Part shown: piece by piece, positions 1 through 5,732 of the stretch
Layout: each line of letters opens with the position of its first letter
Position numbering within the stretch: position 1 is the stretch's first letter
NCBI GenBank assembly: GCA_937897315.1
Contig: CALCNS010000336.1
Coordinates: 1-5,732, forward strand
DNA: 5,732 nucleotides
Direction: 5' to 3'
Origin: an uncultured Bacillota bacterium
Lineage (GTDB): Bacteria; Bacillota; JAAYKD01
Translations under genes and position numbers: made by a program
The notes under the pieces: generated by a model
What the model was told of the DNA's origin: nothing
The model's input: the letters and a program-made list of their open reading frames with translations, nothing else
Databases searched by the model: none

Positions 1-1004
1 TGGTTGCATACACTTATGATAACAACCCGGTTTACGCCAAAGATCTGAAAGCTCAAGGGGCTATGGCTGCATTATTAAAAGATGCATTAAAACCCAATTT
101 GGTGCAGAGTCTGGAAGGTACTCCTGCGTTTATTCATGGTGGTCCATTTGCCAATATTGCTCATGGGTGTAATTCAATTATTGCTACCAAAATGGCTTTA
201 CATCATGCAGATTATGTGGTAACGGAAGCAGGATTCGGGGCTGATTTAGGAGCAGAGAAGTTCTTCGACATCAAGTGCCGCAAAGCAGATTTAATCCCCG
301 ATGCTGTCGTGATTGTCGCTACTGTTCGCGCTTTGAAATATAACGGTGGTGTTGCAAAAGAAGATTTGAATACGGAGAATCTGGAAGCATTAGAGAAAGG
401 GTTACCCAATTTATTGAAACATGTAGAGAACATGACGCAATTGTTCCATGTTCCTGCAGTTGTAGCCATTAATCATCGTACTTCAGATACCGAAGCCGAG
501 TTGAAATTGATTCAAGATCGTTGCAAAGAATTGGGAGTCAACTCTGTTCTTAGTCAAGTATGGGCGCTGGGTGGAGAAGGCGGAAAAGAACTTGCTGAAG
601 AAGTAGTAAGATTGACAGAACAAGAAAGCAAATTTACCTTCTTGTATGAAGATCAGATGCCTTTAAAAGACAAGATTACCGCTATTGCCCAAAAAGTGTA
701 TGGTGCTGCGAAAGTAGATTTTTCAGCAGCAGCTACGCGTGAACTGAGAAAGATTACCAAAATGGGATTTGGCCACTTGCCCATCTGTATGGCGAAAACA
801 CAGTATTCCTTAACAGATGATGCTAAGGTAATTGGTAGACCGGAAGGCTTCACGATTAGTGTTCGAGAAGTAGTGCTGAGTGCCGGTGCTGGATTCGTAG
901 TGGCTATTACTGGTGAAATTATGCGTATGCCTGGCCTGCCCAAAGTGCCCTCTGCTGAATTCATTGACGTGGATGCGACTGGTAAGATAAAAGGTTTGTT
1001 CTAA
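1..1004 (+). CDS. fhs: Formate--tetrahydrofolate ligase, C-terminal part (5' end outside window)
   Basis: This enzyme (10-formyl-THF synthetase) makes 10-formyltetrahydrofolate from formate, ATP and THF in the cytoplasm. It feeds purine synthesis and, in acetogens, the methyl branch of the Wood-Ljungdahl pathway. The first full codon is at base 3 and the frame runs open to TAA at 1002-1004, giving 333 residues. The family is usually about 555-560 residues, so about 40% is missing upstream, including the P-loop-like nucleotide-binding region. Visible family hallmarks include [15 protein letters not shown] at the left edge, [55 protein letters not shown] and [17 protein letters not shown] near the end. 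The C-terminus (GKIKGLF) is typical, so the 3' end is intact. No frameshift or missing block is seen. The neighbour fchA carries out the next folate step. The internal ATG at 63 is not the true start, because conserved sequence continues upstream of it. Confidence 0.97.
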   Translation, partial: VAYTYDNNPVYAKDLKAQGAMAALLKDALKPNLVQSLEGTPAFIHGGPFANIAHGCNSIIATKMALHHADYVVTEAGFGADLGAEKFFDIKCRKADLIPDAVVIVATVRALKYNGGVAKEDLNTENLEALEKGLPNLLKHVENMTQLFHVPAVVAINHRTSDTEAELKLIQDRCKELGVNSVLSQVWALGGEGGKELAEEVVRLTEQESKFTFLYEDQMPLKDKITAIAQKVYGAAKVDFSAAATRELRKITKMGFGHLPICMAKTQYSLTDDAKVIGRPEGFTISVREVVLSAGAGFVVAITGEIMRMPGLPKVPSAEFIDVDATGKIKGLF

Positions 1005-1011
1005 AATAAGC

Positions 1012-1045
1012 AGAGGCTGTTTCACGATGTGAAGCAGCCTCTTTT
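1012..1045 (+). terminator. Hairpin with short U run between fhs and fchA (terminator or attenuator)
   Basis: Arms AGAGGCTGTTTCAC (1012-1025) and GTGAAGCAGCCTCT (1029-1042) pair over 14 positions with one G-U wobble around a three-base loop, followed by TTTT (1042-1045). The stem is strong, but the U run is short and is followed at once by the fchA ribosome binding site. It may therefore stop only part of the transcription from fhs, or act as an mRNA-processing or stability element. There is no room for a promoter between the hairpin and fchA. Confidence 0.7.
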
Positions 1046-1051
1046 AAAGGA
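1046..1051 (+). promoter_or_regulatory. Ribosome binding site of fchA (decides the start)
   Basis: AAAGGA lies eight bases before the ATG at 1060. The in-frame ATG at 1051 overlaps the last base of this motif and so cannot be served by it. The 1060 start is therefore preferred. Confidence 0.7.
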
Positions 1052-1059
1052 TGGGAAAA

Positions 1060-1689
1060 ATGAATTATCGTGAATTATCCGCTGTAGACTTTGTATCACA
1101 ACTCGCTTCAAAAGCTCCGGTTCCCGGTGGGGGAGGAGCGGCAGCTCTAATTGGCTCCATGGGAGCAGCATTAGGGAACATGGTCGTTGGATTAACCAGT
1201 GGAAAAAAGAAATATGCTGCTTACGAAGAAGACCTTCAACGAATGAAGCTGGAACTTACGGAGTTGCAAGACAAGTTACTAACCTATATTGACGAAGATG
1301 CAGTCGCCTTCTACCCTCTATCTCAAGCATATGGAATAAAAGCAACCACTGAAGAAGAAAAAGAAATGAAAAATCAAGTGTTACAAGCCGCTTTAAAAGA
1401 AGCCAGTGTCGTACCGATGAAAATTGTACAAGCTTGCTATGCCGGTTTGCTCATTCAAGAGGAACTTGCGGTTAAGGGTTCCTCATTGGCGATAAGTGAT
1501 GTGGCCTGTGGAGTACAAGCATTAAGAACGGGGCTTTTAGCCGGACGGGTCAATGTAATGATTAACTTAGGAATGATAGAGGACCAAGATTTCGTACAAC
1601 GAACGAAATTGGAGTTGGATGATGTTACCCAGAAAGGGTTAGCCCTTGCAGATCACATTTACTCAAACGTTGAAAGCAAATTAATGTAA
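1060..1689 (+). CDS. fchA: Methenyltetrahydrofolate cyclohydrolase, cyclodeaminase (FTCD_C) family
   Basis: This small, mostly helical cytoplasmic protein of 209 residues belongs to the cyclodeaminase/cyclohydrolase family, related to the C-terminal half of formiminotransferase-cyclodeaminase. In clostridia the stand-alone form (FchA) interconverts 10-formyl-THF and 5,10-methenyl-THF. Visible signs are the glycine-rich N-terminal motif PVPGGGGAAAL (about residues 20-30), YIDEDAVAF (76-84), and the conserved late segment beginning SDVACGVQALRTG and ending NVMINL (146-170). No formiminotransferase domain is fused to it. The gene follows fhs after a short gap, and since Fhs makes its substrate the cyclohydrolase role fits better than formimino-THF cyclodeaminase in histidine breakdown; sequence alone cannot exclude the latter. 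No hut genes are in view. The start at 1060 is chosen on ribosome binding site spacing; starting at 1051 would add MGK. The stop is TAA at 1687-1689. Confidence 0.9.
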   Translation: MNYRELSAVDFVSQLASKAPVPGGGGAAALIGSMGAALGNMVVGLTSGKKKYAAYEEDLQRMKLELTELQDKLLTYIDEDAVAFYPLSQAYGIKATTEEEKEMKNQVLQAALKEASVVPMKIVQACYAGLLIQEELAVKGSSLAISDVACGVQALRTGLLAGRVNVMINLGMIEDQDFVQRTKLELDDVTQKGLALADHIYSNVESKLM

Positions 1690-1730
1690 AGAAACGGCTG
1701 CTCATTATGAGTAGCCGTTTCTGTTTCTTC
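1690..1730. terminator. Bidirectional intrinsic terminator between fchA and the M14 peptidase gene
   Basis: AGAAACGGCTGCTCA (1690-1704) pairs with TGAGTAGCCGTTTCT (1708-1722) through 15 positions with one G-U, around a TTA loop. A T-rich tail (TTTCTGTTTCTTC) follows on the + strand, and TTTCTTTAC follows on the - strand. It starts directly after the fchA stop and lies just beyond the stop of the convergent peptidase gene, so it can serve both. Confidence 0.88.
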
Positions 1731-4198
1731 TAGTTTAAACCAGCACTGAAAATGGCATTGAATACGAGTTTATAGGTATTATGTGCCTGTGCCCGATAGA
1801 TAGGATTGAATGCAAAACAAATCACGTTCCCTTTTCCCATAGGAACAGAACAAAGAGCTCCTCTCCCATTTAATTGGGACTGGGGATCTAACATCCAACC
1901 AGACATTAAGATATTTTCTCCAGGATAGTGAGACAAGACCGTGCCGGAATCCACTGCTAATGCTCCAGATCGTTGGAACCAAATGGCCTCTTCGTCGTTT
2001 GCACCCCAAGTCAGTGGATGGTTTGGCTGGACTTTTACTCGTAACAAGGAACCAGGAATGTAAAAGTCTTTGGGAGGTAAGTTCTCCAATACATTTCGAA
2101 TCGGTAAATCCAAGGCCGTGATCGCATAATTAACAGCTTGATCCAAAGCTATGATGGTCCCTCCGGCGGAAACGAAATCCTTTAGAGCTTTTGCACCAAC
2201 TTCTCCAATGCCACCAAAGTAGGGTGCTGGTACAACCGATTCTGGCCATCCTTCGGAGAGCATTTTTGGCATCATGCTGGGTAAAATAAGTACATCATAT
2301 CGTTCATTTAGATGCCCTTGCTGAATAATTTCTTTCGTTGGGCGATCAAACACGAAATGGAATTGCTCCAAAACGAATCGCAGCCATCCTTCATCCATAG
2401 CACCACCTGTTGTGGTGTTGTATAGACCAAAACGTACCGGTTTACAAGCAACCGTAGGTAGACCGAGTTCCCATGGAGTAATTGTCAGACCTTTCTCTGC
2501 CCATTGTTTTAGAATAGGAAGCAAGCCGACTTGAGCAGGAATGACCCATAAACCTGCAGGTAATAAATAATCAGTGGTTTCGATGCTTTGGCTTAGTCTT
2601 TCGACTTTGAATCCCTGCTTTAAGAGATCATTTGCTAATGCAAAAGCATCATTGACTTTCGGGTCAATCAAGTAACAAGGTGCATCCGTTCGGGTGAGAG
2701 GAACAGAAGGCGGAGTCACGTCCACAATTCGTGACATAGCAACTTCGAAAGGTTGATTGAGTGCATGAGTATCAATACCCATCAAAAGCCCTTGTGTGAA
2801 GGCGGTGACATCATAAGGACGTTGTGGAGGTCCACCGGGATATTCTCGAATATCTGGGTAATCTTGAATCTCCAATAAACATTTAGCAAAAGCAAAATAA
2901 GGTTGGTTAGAAGGTATGATGATGGAACCTTTTGGATACAGCTGTTCATCGCATTGGAACTCTTGATCTGCCCGATACATTTCTACTTGACCGATATGAA
3001 AGATTCTGAGTAACCGATAAAATGTATCTTGCGCTCGTTGACCCGCTGGAATCACAAATCCATAGGGAGCTCCTGCTCTTTGAATCGCTTTTAGTCCAAT
3101 CTTATGGAAGTTCCTCATCCAGGTTTGACGATTGCGGGCAGCATGTGTGAGTACTGCTTCGGTTGCGAGTCTTTCATACTCCATGATATCCCAAAGATGC
3201 CATTCTCCACCCATCCAGGGTTCGGGGAAGTTCCATGCTCGTACTTTCCCATTGTAGCCAATCCCGGAAGCCAAGTCGTCAAATTTAACATCAACCGGGG
3301 TGGCAATCTTACATGAAGCCGCTTCAGTGAGGATGCGTATCCCACCATGAGTATGTTGGAAGGCTCTGGCAGGATTCCAAGCATCATAGATACCATGAAT
3401 GAGAACACCCTTTTTGTCCTGGGCAGTCAACTCCTGAGCCATAGCAGATCCCAACCAGATGATTTGTTGTTGAATAATAGGATCCACATTTGGTTCGATG
3501 GGGTCTACATAGGGTGGTATGAAAAAACGGGCAGCATTTTGGCCCATTTGATGCATATCAAAAATAATCTGCGGATGCCATTTATTATGAATTTCCTCAA
3601 CTGTTAAGCGATTCTCTACCTGAGTAAAAGTGTACCAATCGCGGTTGTTGTCATGACCCACGTATTTCTGATACATCCAAGGCATGGGTCCGCCTTCGTA
3701 CTCTGTTCCCAAATACTCTCTATACCAGTCTGTAATCATTTGGTGACCATCGGGGTTCAAAGAAGGAACCAGTATCAAGATGACTTCACTTAAAATGGTA
3801 TCTGCATTTGGCATGGACCCGCTAGCTAAAGAATGTGCCATAAATAGGCTGTATTGTGGACCTCCAATTTCGGTGGAATGGATGCCACAAGAAATCATCA
3901 CAACAGTTTTTTCACTCTGTATTAAGGTCTCAGCTTCGCCTTCTTGAAGTAAACGTGGATCTGCCAATTTTGTGTGATTGATTTGGAGCTGATGGAGGTT
4001 TTTTTGGTTTTCTTCAGAAGTGATAATCAAATAAATAAATGGTTTACCCTCAGTGGATTGTCCCATTTCAACGAGTTTGACACGGGGTGAGTTTTGATCT
4101 AAATAATGAAAATAGGACAACATTTCATTCCAATCGGCTAAGGTTCGATCACTGCCGGGGATGAATCCGAAGAAATCTTTAGGGCATTTCAGTTTCAT
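1730..4198 (-). CDS. M14-family zinc carboxypeptidase with C-terminal amidotransferase-like domain
   Basis: This is an 822-residue metallopeptidase. The N-terminal part (about residues 15-350) is an M14 carboxypeptidase domain. H107 and E110 in GIHSTEIGG are the expected first two zinc ligands, and H216 in FDMHQMG the third. NPDG (148-151) and HDNNRDW (182-188) match the family's substrate-carboxylate and Arg region, and E292 in ILTEAAS is the likely catalytic glutamate. Around residues 588-700 the motifs GLYNTTTGGAMDEGW, YDVLILPSMMP and AGGTIIALDQA suggest a class I glutamine amidotransferase-like fold. The position where such enzymes carry their Cys is occupied near D686, so this domain is probably not an amidotransferase. 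Residues from about 715 to the end resemble the beta-rich tail of large M14 proteins. No signal peptide or membrane segment is visible, so a cytoplasmic location is inferred; the natural substrate cannot be told. The start is supported by AGGAGGT eight bases upstream. It is transcribed away from its upstream neighbour's terminator and convergent to fchA. Confidence 0.9.
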   Translation of the reverse strand: MKLKCPKDFFGFIPGSDRTLADWNEMLSYFHYLDQNSPRVKLVEMGQSTEGKPFIYLIITSEENQKNLHQLQINHTKLADPRLLQEGEAETLIQSEKTVVMISCGIHSTEIGGPQYSLFMAHSLASGSMPNADTILSEVILILVPSLNPDGHQMITDWYREYLGTEYEGGPMPWMYQKYVGHDNNRDWYTFTQVENRLTVEEIHNKWHPQIIFDMHQMGQNAARFFIPPYVDPIEPNVDPIIQQQIIWLGSAMAQELTAQDKKGVLIHGIYDAWNPARAFQHTHGGIRILTEAASCKIATPVDVKFDDLASGIGYNGKVRAWNFPEPWMGGEWHLWDIMEYERLATEAVLTHAARNRQTWMRNFHKIGLKAIQRAGAPYGFVIPAGQRAQDTFYRLLRIFHIGQVEMYRADQEFQCDEQLYPKGSIIIPSNQPYFAFAKCLLEIQDYPDIREYPGGPPQRPYDVTAFTQGLLMGIDTHALNQPFEVAMSRIVDVTPPSVPLTRTDAPCYLIDPKVNDAFALANDLLKQGFKVERLSQSIETTDYLLPAGLWVIPAQVGLLPILKQWAEKGLTITPWELGLPTVACKPVRFGLYNTTTGGAMDEGWLRFVLEQFHFVFDRPTKEIIQQGHLNERYDVLILPSMMPKMLSEGWPESVVPAPYFGGIGEVGAKALKDFVSAGGTIIALDQAVNYAITALDLPIRNVLENLPPKDFYIPGSLLRVKVQPNHPLTWGANDEEAIWFQRSGALAVDSGTVLSHYPGENILMSGWMLDPQSQLNGRGALCSVPMGKGNVICFAFNPIYRAQAHNTYKLVFNAIFSAGLN

Positions 4199-4205
4199 TT
4201 GTTCG

Positions 4206-4212
4206 ACCTCCT
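4206..4212 (-). promoter_or_regulatory. Ribosome binding site of the M14 peptidase gene
   Basis: On the - strand AGGAGGT lies seven to eight bases before the ATG at 4198-4196. This near-perfect Shine-Dalgarno match fixes the start codon. Confidence 0.85.
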
Positions 4213-4235
4213 ATTATGATAGTGCTGTTTATTTC

Positions 4236-4254
4236 GACAATTGAAACAATTGTC
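4236..4254. promoter_or_regulatory. Perfect 8-3-8 palindrome, candidate repressor operator
   Basis: GACAATTGAAACAATTGTC is a perfect inverted repeat (GACAATTG, spacer AAA, CAATTGTC). It lies 37 bases upstream of the M14 gene start and downstream of the preceding gene's terminator. Its position in the only space available for the M14 promoter, its size, and the absence of a following T run on either strand favour a dimeric-regulator site over a terminator. The binding protein is unknown; MarR-type regulators often use AT-rich dyads of about this length, but this is only inference. Confidence 0.5.
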
Positions 4255-4266
4255 CTCTCTCATACT

Positions 4267-4297
4267 AAAAAAAACCTCACTCTTTTTGGAGTGAGGT
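4267..4297 (-). terminator. Intrinsic terminator of the unrecognised gene
   Basis: On the - strand ACCTCACTC pairs perfectly with GAGTGAGGT (nine pairs) around a six-base loop and is followed by eight T residues (A run at 4267-4274 on the + strand). It starts nine bases after the stop codon at 4306-4308. This is a textbook rho-independent terminator acting leftward only; the + strand lacks a T run after it. It implies that the M14 gene downstream has its own promoter. Confidence 0.93.
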
Positions 4298-4305
4298 AGC
4301 ATGAA

Positions 4306-4968
4306 CTAATGAATACTACGGAGAGCATAGGCCGGGGCTTCTCTTCGAGAATCCGGTTGATGAGGACCTTTGACGGTTTGATAAAAAGCGTCCATTGCTT
4401 GCAATGCTTTTAGGAAAGGTTTCAGTTGCTGTTCAGGAAGCGTATAGATGAGTTCTTGGAGTATGATGAGAATACAAGTTGGTAAAAAGATTTGCGGGGT
4501 TTCACAGTTAAATAAAAAGTCGGTGGTGACCATACCCCCCGGAAGGTGAACTTGTAGCAACGTGGTCATTTTATTAGGAGGAGGAACCAAATTAGGTGGA
4601 GCCAACAATAACTCGGTATGATCTCCTAATATGTTGATTCTTTTTTCTAGGGATAAGTCACTATCAATCATGAAGGAGACCACATCACGAATGTAGTCCA
4701 TTAGTTGTGGTCCTTCATCTAATCCAGCAATTTGAAAAAGAATTTCAGCATAGGTAGTCAGAAACAATTGAAGCTTAATCTGAAAAAAATCATATTTCAA
4801 ATCCAGACGATGAAATTCAACCCATCCTTTACCCTCCTCTGGAAATCCAACTTGCAATGTCGCAATGGTTCGGATTTCTGGTGTAGGAGGAGTCGGTTGA
4901 GCTTGCCTTGTCATAGGTTTTTGAGGTTCAGGTTTCTTGAAGATTGAACCGAATTGATTGCGTTGCAT
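4306..4968 (-). CDS. Hypothetical protein of 220 residues with two similar halves
   Basis: I do not recognise this protein. From the ATG at 4968 it has a basic, Pro/Gln-rich N-terminus (residues 10-31, including KKPEPQKP and QPTPPTPE). The body alternates beta-like and helical stretches, followed by a polar tail (HQPDSRRE). There is no signal peptide and no clear membrane span; the hydrophobic stretch FLPTCILIILQELIYTL (161-177) is more likely a buried helix. Two halves appear related: TLQVGFPEEG (37-46) and LLQVHLPGG (137-145) are 100 residues apart, each followed by an FLF or LFL type strand/helix and a QL-rich helix. The ATG is preceded by GGGGGA at about five bases. An in-frame GTG at 5040 with AAAGGA nine bases upstream would give 244 residues (extra N-terminus MKEDYTRSLKNV...), and this choice is open. 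The reading frame is judged real from its length, its own strong terminator and the sensible protein composition. It is divergent from the MATE gene. Confidence 0.75.
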   Translation of the reverse strand: MQRNQFGSIFKKPEPQKPMTRQAQPTPPTPEIRTIATLQVGFPEEGKGWVEFHRLDLKYDFFQIKLQLFLTTYAEILFQIAGLDEGPQLMDYIRDVVSFMIDSDLSLEKRINILGDHTELLLAPPNLVPPPNKMTTLLQVHLPGGMVTTDFLFNCETPQIFLPTCILIILQELIYTLPEQQLKPFLKALQAMDAFYQTVKGPHQPDSRREAPAYALRSIH

Positions 4969-4973
4969 ATTCT

Positions 4974-4979
4974 TCCCCC
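4974..4979 (-). promoter_or_regulatory. Ribosome binding site for the ATG start at 4968
   Basis: GGGGGA on the - strand is about five bases before the ATG at 4968-4966. It has a G in place of the usual A of GGAGG, so it is weaker than the other sites in the window. This leaves room for the alternative GTG start at 5040. Confidence 0.4.
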
Positions 4980-5020
4980 GCTTACAAAACTGACCTTGTA
5001 TGCTTACATTCTTCAAACTT

Positions 5021-5043
5021 CTTGTGTAGTCCTCCTTCACAAG
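5021..5043 (-). promoter_or_regulatory. Small inverted repeat presenting AAGGAGG in its loop
   Basis: In the - strand transcript CTTGTG (5043-5038) and CACAAG (5026-5021) form a perfect six-pair stem around an 11-base loop containing AAGGAGG (5037-5031). No good start codon follows that Shine-Dalgarno-like motif at normal spacing: the nearest in-frame TTG is about 14 bases on. Its role, if any, is unclear. The GTG alternative start of the downstream gene lies within the stem. Confidence 0.3.
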
Positions 5044-5088
5044 TGGTTATCCTTTATATTTCAGAAGTAATTTCGGGAAGCCAAGAGG

Positions 5089-5117
5089 TTTATGTCAGTT
5101 TTGGTAATCGGTTCCAA
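5089..5117 (-). promoter_or_regulatory. Possible sigma-A-type promoter for the unrecognised gene
   Basis: On the - strand TTGGAA (5117-5112) and CATAAA (5094-5089) are separated by 17 bases. Each matches four of six consensus positions. Predicted transcription would begin near 5082, upstream of both candidate start codons. The match is modest and unproven. Confidence 0.3.
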
Positions 5118-5140
5118 GAAAGAAGGATTCTATCTTTCGC

Positions 5141-5170
5141 TTGTGAAAATAGTTATGGCTTTTTTACATT
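5141..5170 (+). promoter_or_regulatory. Possible promoter for the MATE gene
   Basis: TTGTGA (5141-5146) and TACATT (5165-5170) are 18 bases apart, each four of six to consensus, about 40-70 bases before the ATG at 5212. This is the best pair I can see in the gap, but it is weak. If used, transcription would start near 5177, so the direct repeat at 5169-5199 would overlap the -10 element and the start site. Confidence 0.25.
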
Positions 5171-5199
5171 AAATAGATAGATACGTGTTAAATAGATAG
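5169..5199 (+). repeat. 12-bp direct repeat before the MATE gene
   Basis: TTAAATAGATAG occurs at 5169-5180 and again at 5188-5199, a start-to-start distance of 19 bases (close to two helical turns). The second copy runs into the ribosome binding site AGGAGA (5198-5203) of the MATE gene. It could be a paired regulator site or a recent short duplication. Confidence 0.75.
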
Positions 5200-5211
5200 G
5201 AGAATGCTAAA

Positions 5212-5732
5212 ATGAATCAAGCCCAAGCAGATCGAGTCCGTGAAATGGAAGCCATAACGCCGGCAGAAATGCGCAAGAAAATTTTCGATATGGCTTGGCC
5301 AGCCACTGTGGAATCGGTTCTTCAAATGATGATCGGGATGGTCACTTCTGCTTTTATAGGGCAAATAGGGACCATAGCCATAGGGGCGGCAGGATTGGGA
5401 CGCAGAATAACACATTTGGTATGGGCGATATTTGCTGCGATTGGTACTGGATCTACGGTTATGGTCGCTCGCTCTATAGGAGCAGGTAATCAAAAGGCAG
5501 CCAATCGTTATGCGGATCAAGCGATGATTTTAACAATGGGGATCATTGTCGTGTTTACAGGTGTGCTCATTTTGTTTCCGGAATGGCTAATTCGGACACT
5601 TTATGGGTCGGAAGGTGAATTGTTGGTTAGCGCGACTCTTTACTTAAGAATTACCGCTTTGGGTGTACCTTTTATGTCGATTATGCAAGTTTGTGGGGCG
5701 TTAATGCGTGGAGCTGGAAACACCAAGGTTCC
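5212..5732 (+). CDS. MATE-family multidrug/cation antiporter, N-terminal part (3' end outside window)
   Basis: The frame opens at ATG 5212, with AGGAGA eight bases upstream, and is still open at the window edge after 173 codons. The family is usually about 440-480 residues, so just over a third is visible. MATE transporters are inner-membrane proteins that export organic cations and drugs in exchange for Na+ or H+. A charged cytoplasmic N-terminus (residues 1-24) precedes four hydrophobic segments at roughly 27-50, 64-85, 103-122 and 139-162. Family features include the first helix after KIFDMAWPATVESVLQM, a small-residue-rich second segment (GTGSTVMVARSIGAGN), and the characteristic ALMRGAGNTKVP loop at the right edge. 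Substrate and coupling ion cannot be told from this part. It is divergent from the unrecognised gene across a 243-base gap and so probably has its own promoter. No regulator gene is visible on this side. Confidence 0.92.
   Translation, partial: MNQAQADRVREMEAITPAEMRKKIFDMAWPATVESVLQMMIGMVTSAFIGQIGTIAIGAAGLGRRITHLVWAIFAAIGTGSTVMVARSIGAGNQKAANRYADQAMILTMGIIVVFTGVLILFPEWLIRTLYGSEGELLVSATLYLRITALGVPFMSIMQVCGALMRGAGNTKV

Noticed and set aside
3104..3607. Open frames of 70, 86 and 97 residues overlapping the M14 gene
   Set aside because: They lie wholly inside the coding sequence of a well-supported peptidase in other frames and show no family motifs; they are shadow frames.
4213..4240. TTGTCG (4240-4235) with CATAAT (4218-4213), 16-base spacer on the - strand, as the M14 gene promoter
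   Set aside because: Transcription would start around the Shine-Dalgarno sequence at 4212-4206 and cut it off, so this pair is unlikely to be the working promoter even though the hexamers look fair.
5003..5009. ATGTAA start-stop minimal open frame in the - strand leader
   Set aside because: The AAGGAGG upstream is about 21 bases away, too far for initiation, and such start-stop pairs are common by chance.
5021..5043. TTGTG...CACAA as a Rex-type redox repressor site
   Set aside because: Rex sites have eight bases between TTGTG and CACAA (TTGTGAA-4-TTCACAA). Here the gap is 11 and the inner bases do not fit.
5141..5158. TTGTGAAAATAGTTATGG as a Rex-type site
   Set aside because: Only the left half matches; the right half lacks TTCACAA.
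4944..5180. 78-residue + strand reading frame across the divergent gap
   Set aside because: It is antisense to the start of the unrecognised gene, has no ribosome binding site of note, and its product has no plausible protein character.
5188..5520. 110-residue - strand reading frame opposite the MATE gene
   Set aside because: The + strand MATE frame carries clear family motifs and a ribosome binding site; the opposite frame is a shadow with His/Ser/Arg-rich composition.

Overview
The window looks like chromosomal DNA from a low-to-mid GC Firmicute, most likely from the Clostridia or a related spore-former lineage. This rests on formate-tetrahydrofolate ligase lying next to a separate, stand-alone cyclodeaminase-type methenyl-THF cyclohydrolase (FchA), on strong AGGAGG-type ribosome binding sites, and on compact U-tailed intrinsic terminators. 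No species can be named from the sequence alone. There are no RNA genes, insertion sequences, CRISPR arrays or phage genes.

Layout. Bases 1-1004 (+) hold the C-terminal 333 residues of formate-tetrahydrofolate ligase (fhs), whose 5' end lies outside the window. A hairpin fills most of the short gap to fchA (1060-1689, +). The two genes convert formate to 10-formyl-THF and then to 5,10-methenyl-THF, so they form a one-carbon unit. A bidirectional hairpin terminator (1690-1722) separates them from a convergent 822-residue M14-type zinc carboxypeptidase (1730-4198, -). That protein carries a C-terminal amidotransferase-like domain with no visible nucleophilic cysteine. Upstream of it lie a perfect 19-bp palindrome (4236-4254) and a strong terminator (4267-4297) that ends an unrecognised gene (4306-4968, -; possible GTG start at 5040). 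The unrecognised protein appears to consist of two similar halves. A 243-bp divergent intergenic region (4969-5211) then leads to the 5' end of a MATE-family efflux transporter (5212 onward, +), cut off by the window end.

Apart from the fhs-fchA pair, the genes look like separate transcription units: each is bounded by its own terminator or by divergent or convergent neighbours. Nothing in the window clearly amounts to a new multi-gene system. The items most worth a second look are the palindrome before the peptidase gene, the two-fold repeat in the unrecognised protein, the hairpin between fhs and fchA, and the direct repeat in the MATE gene leader.
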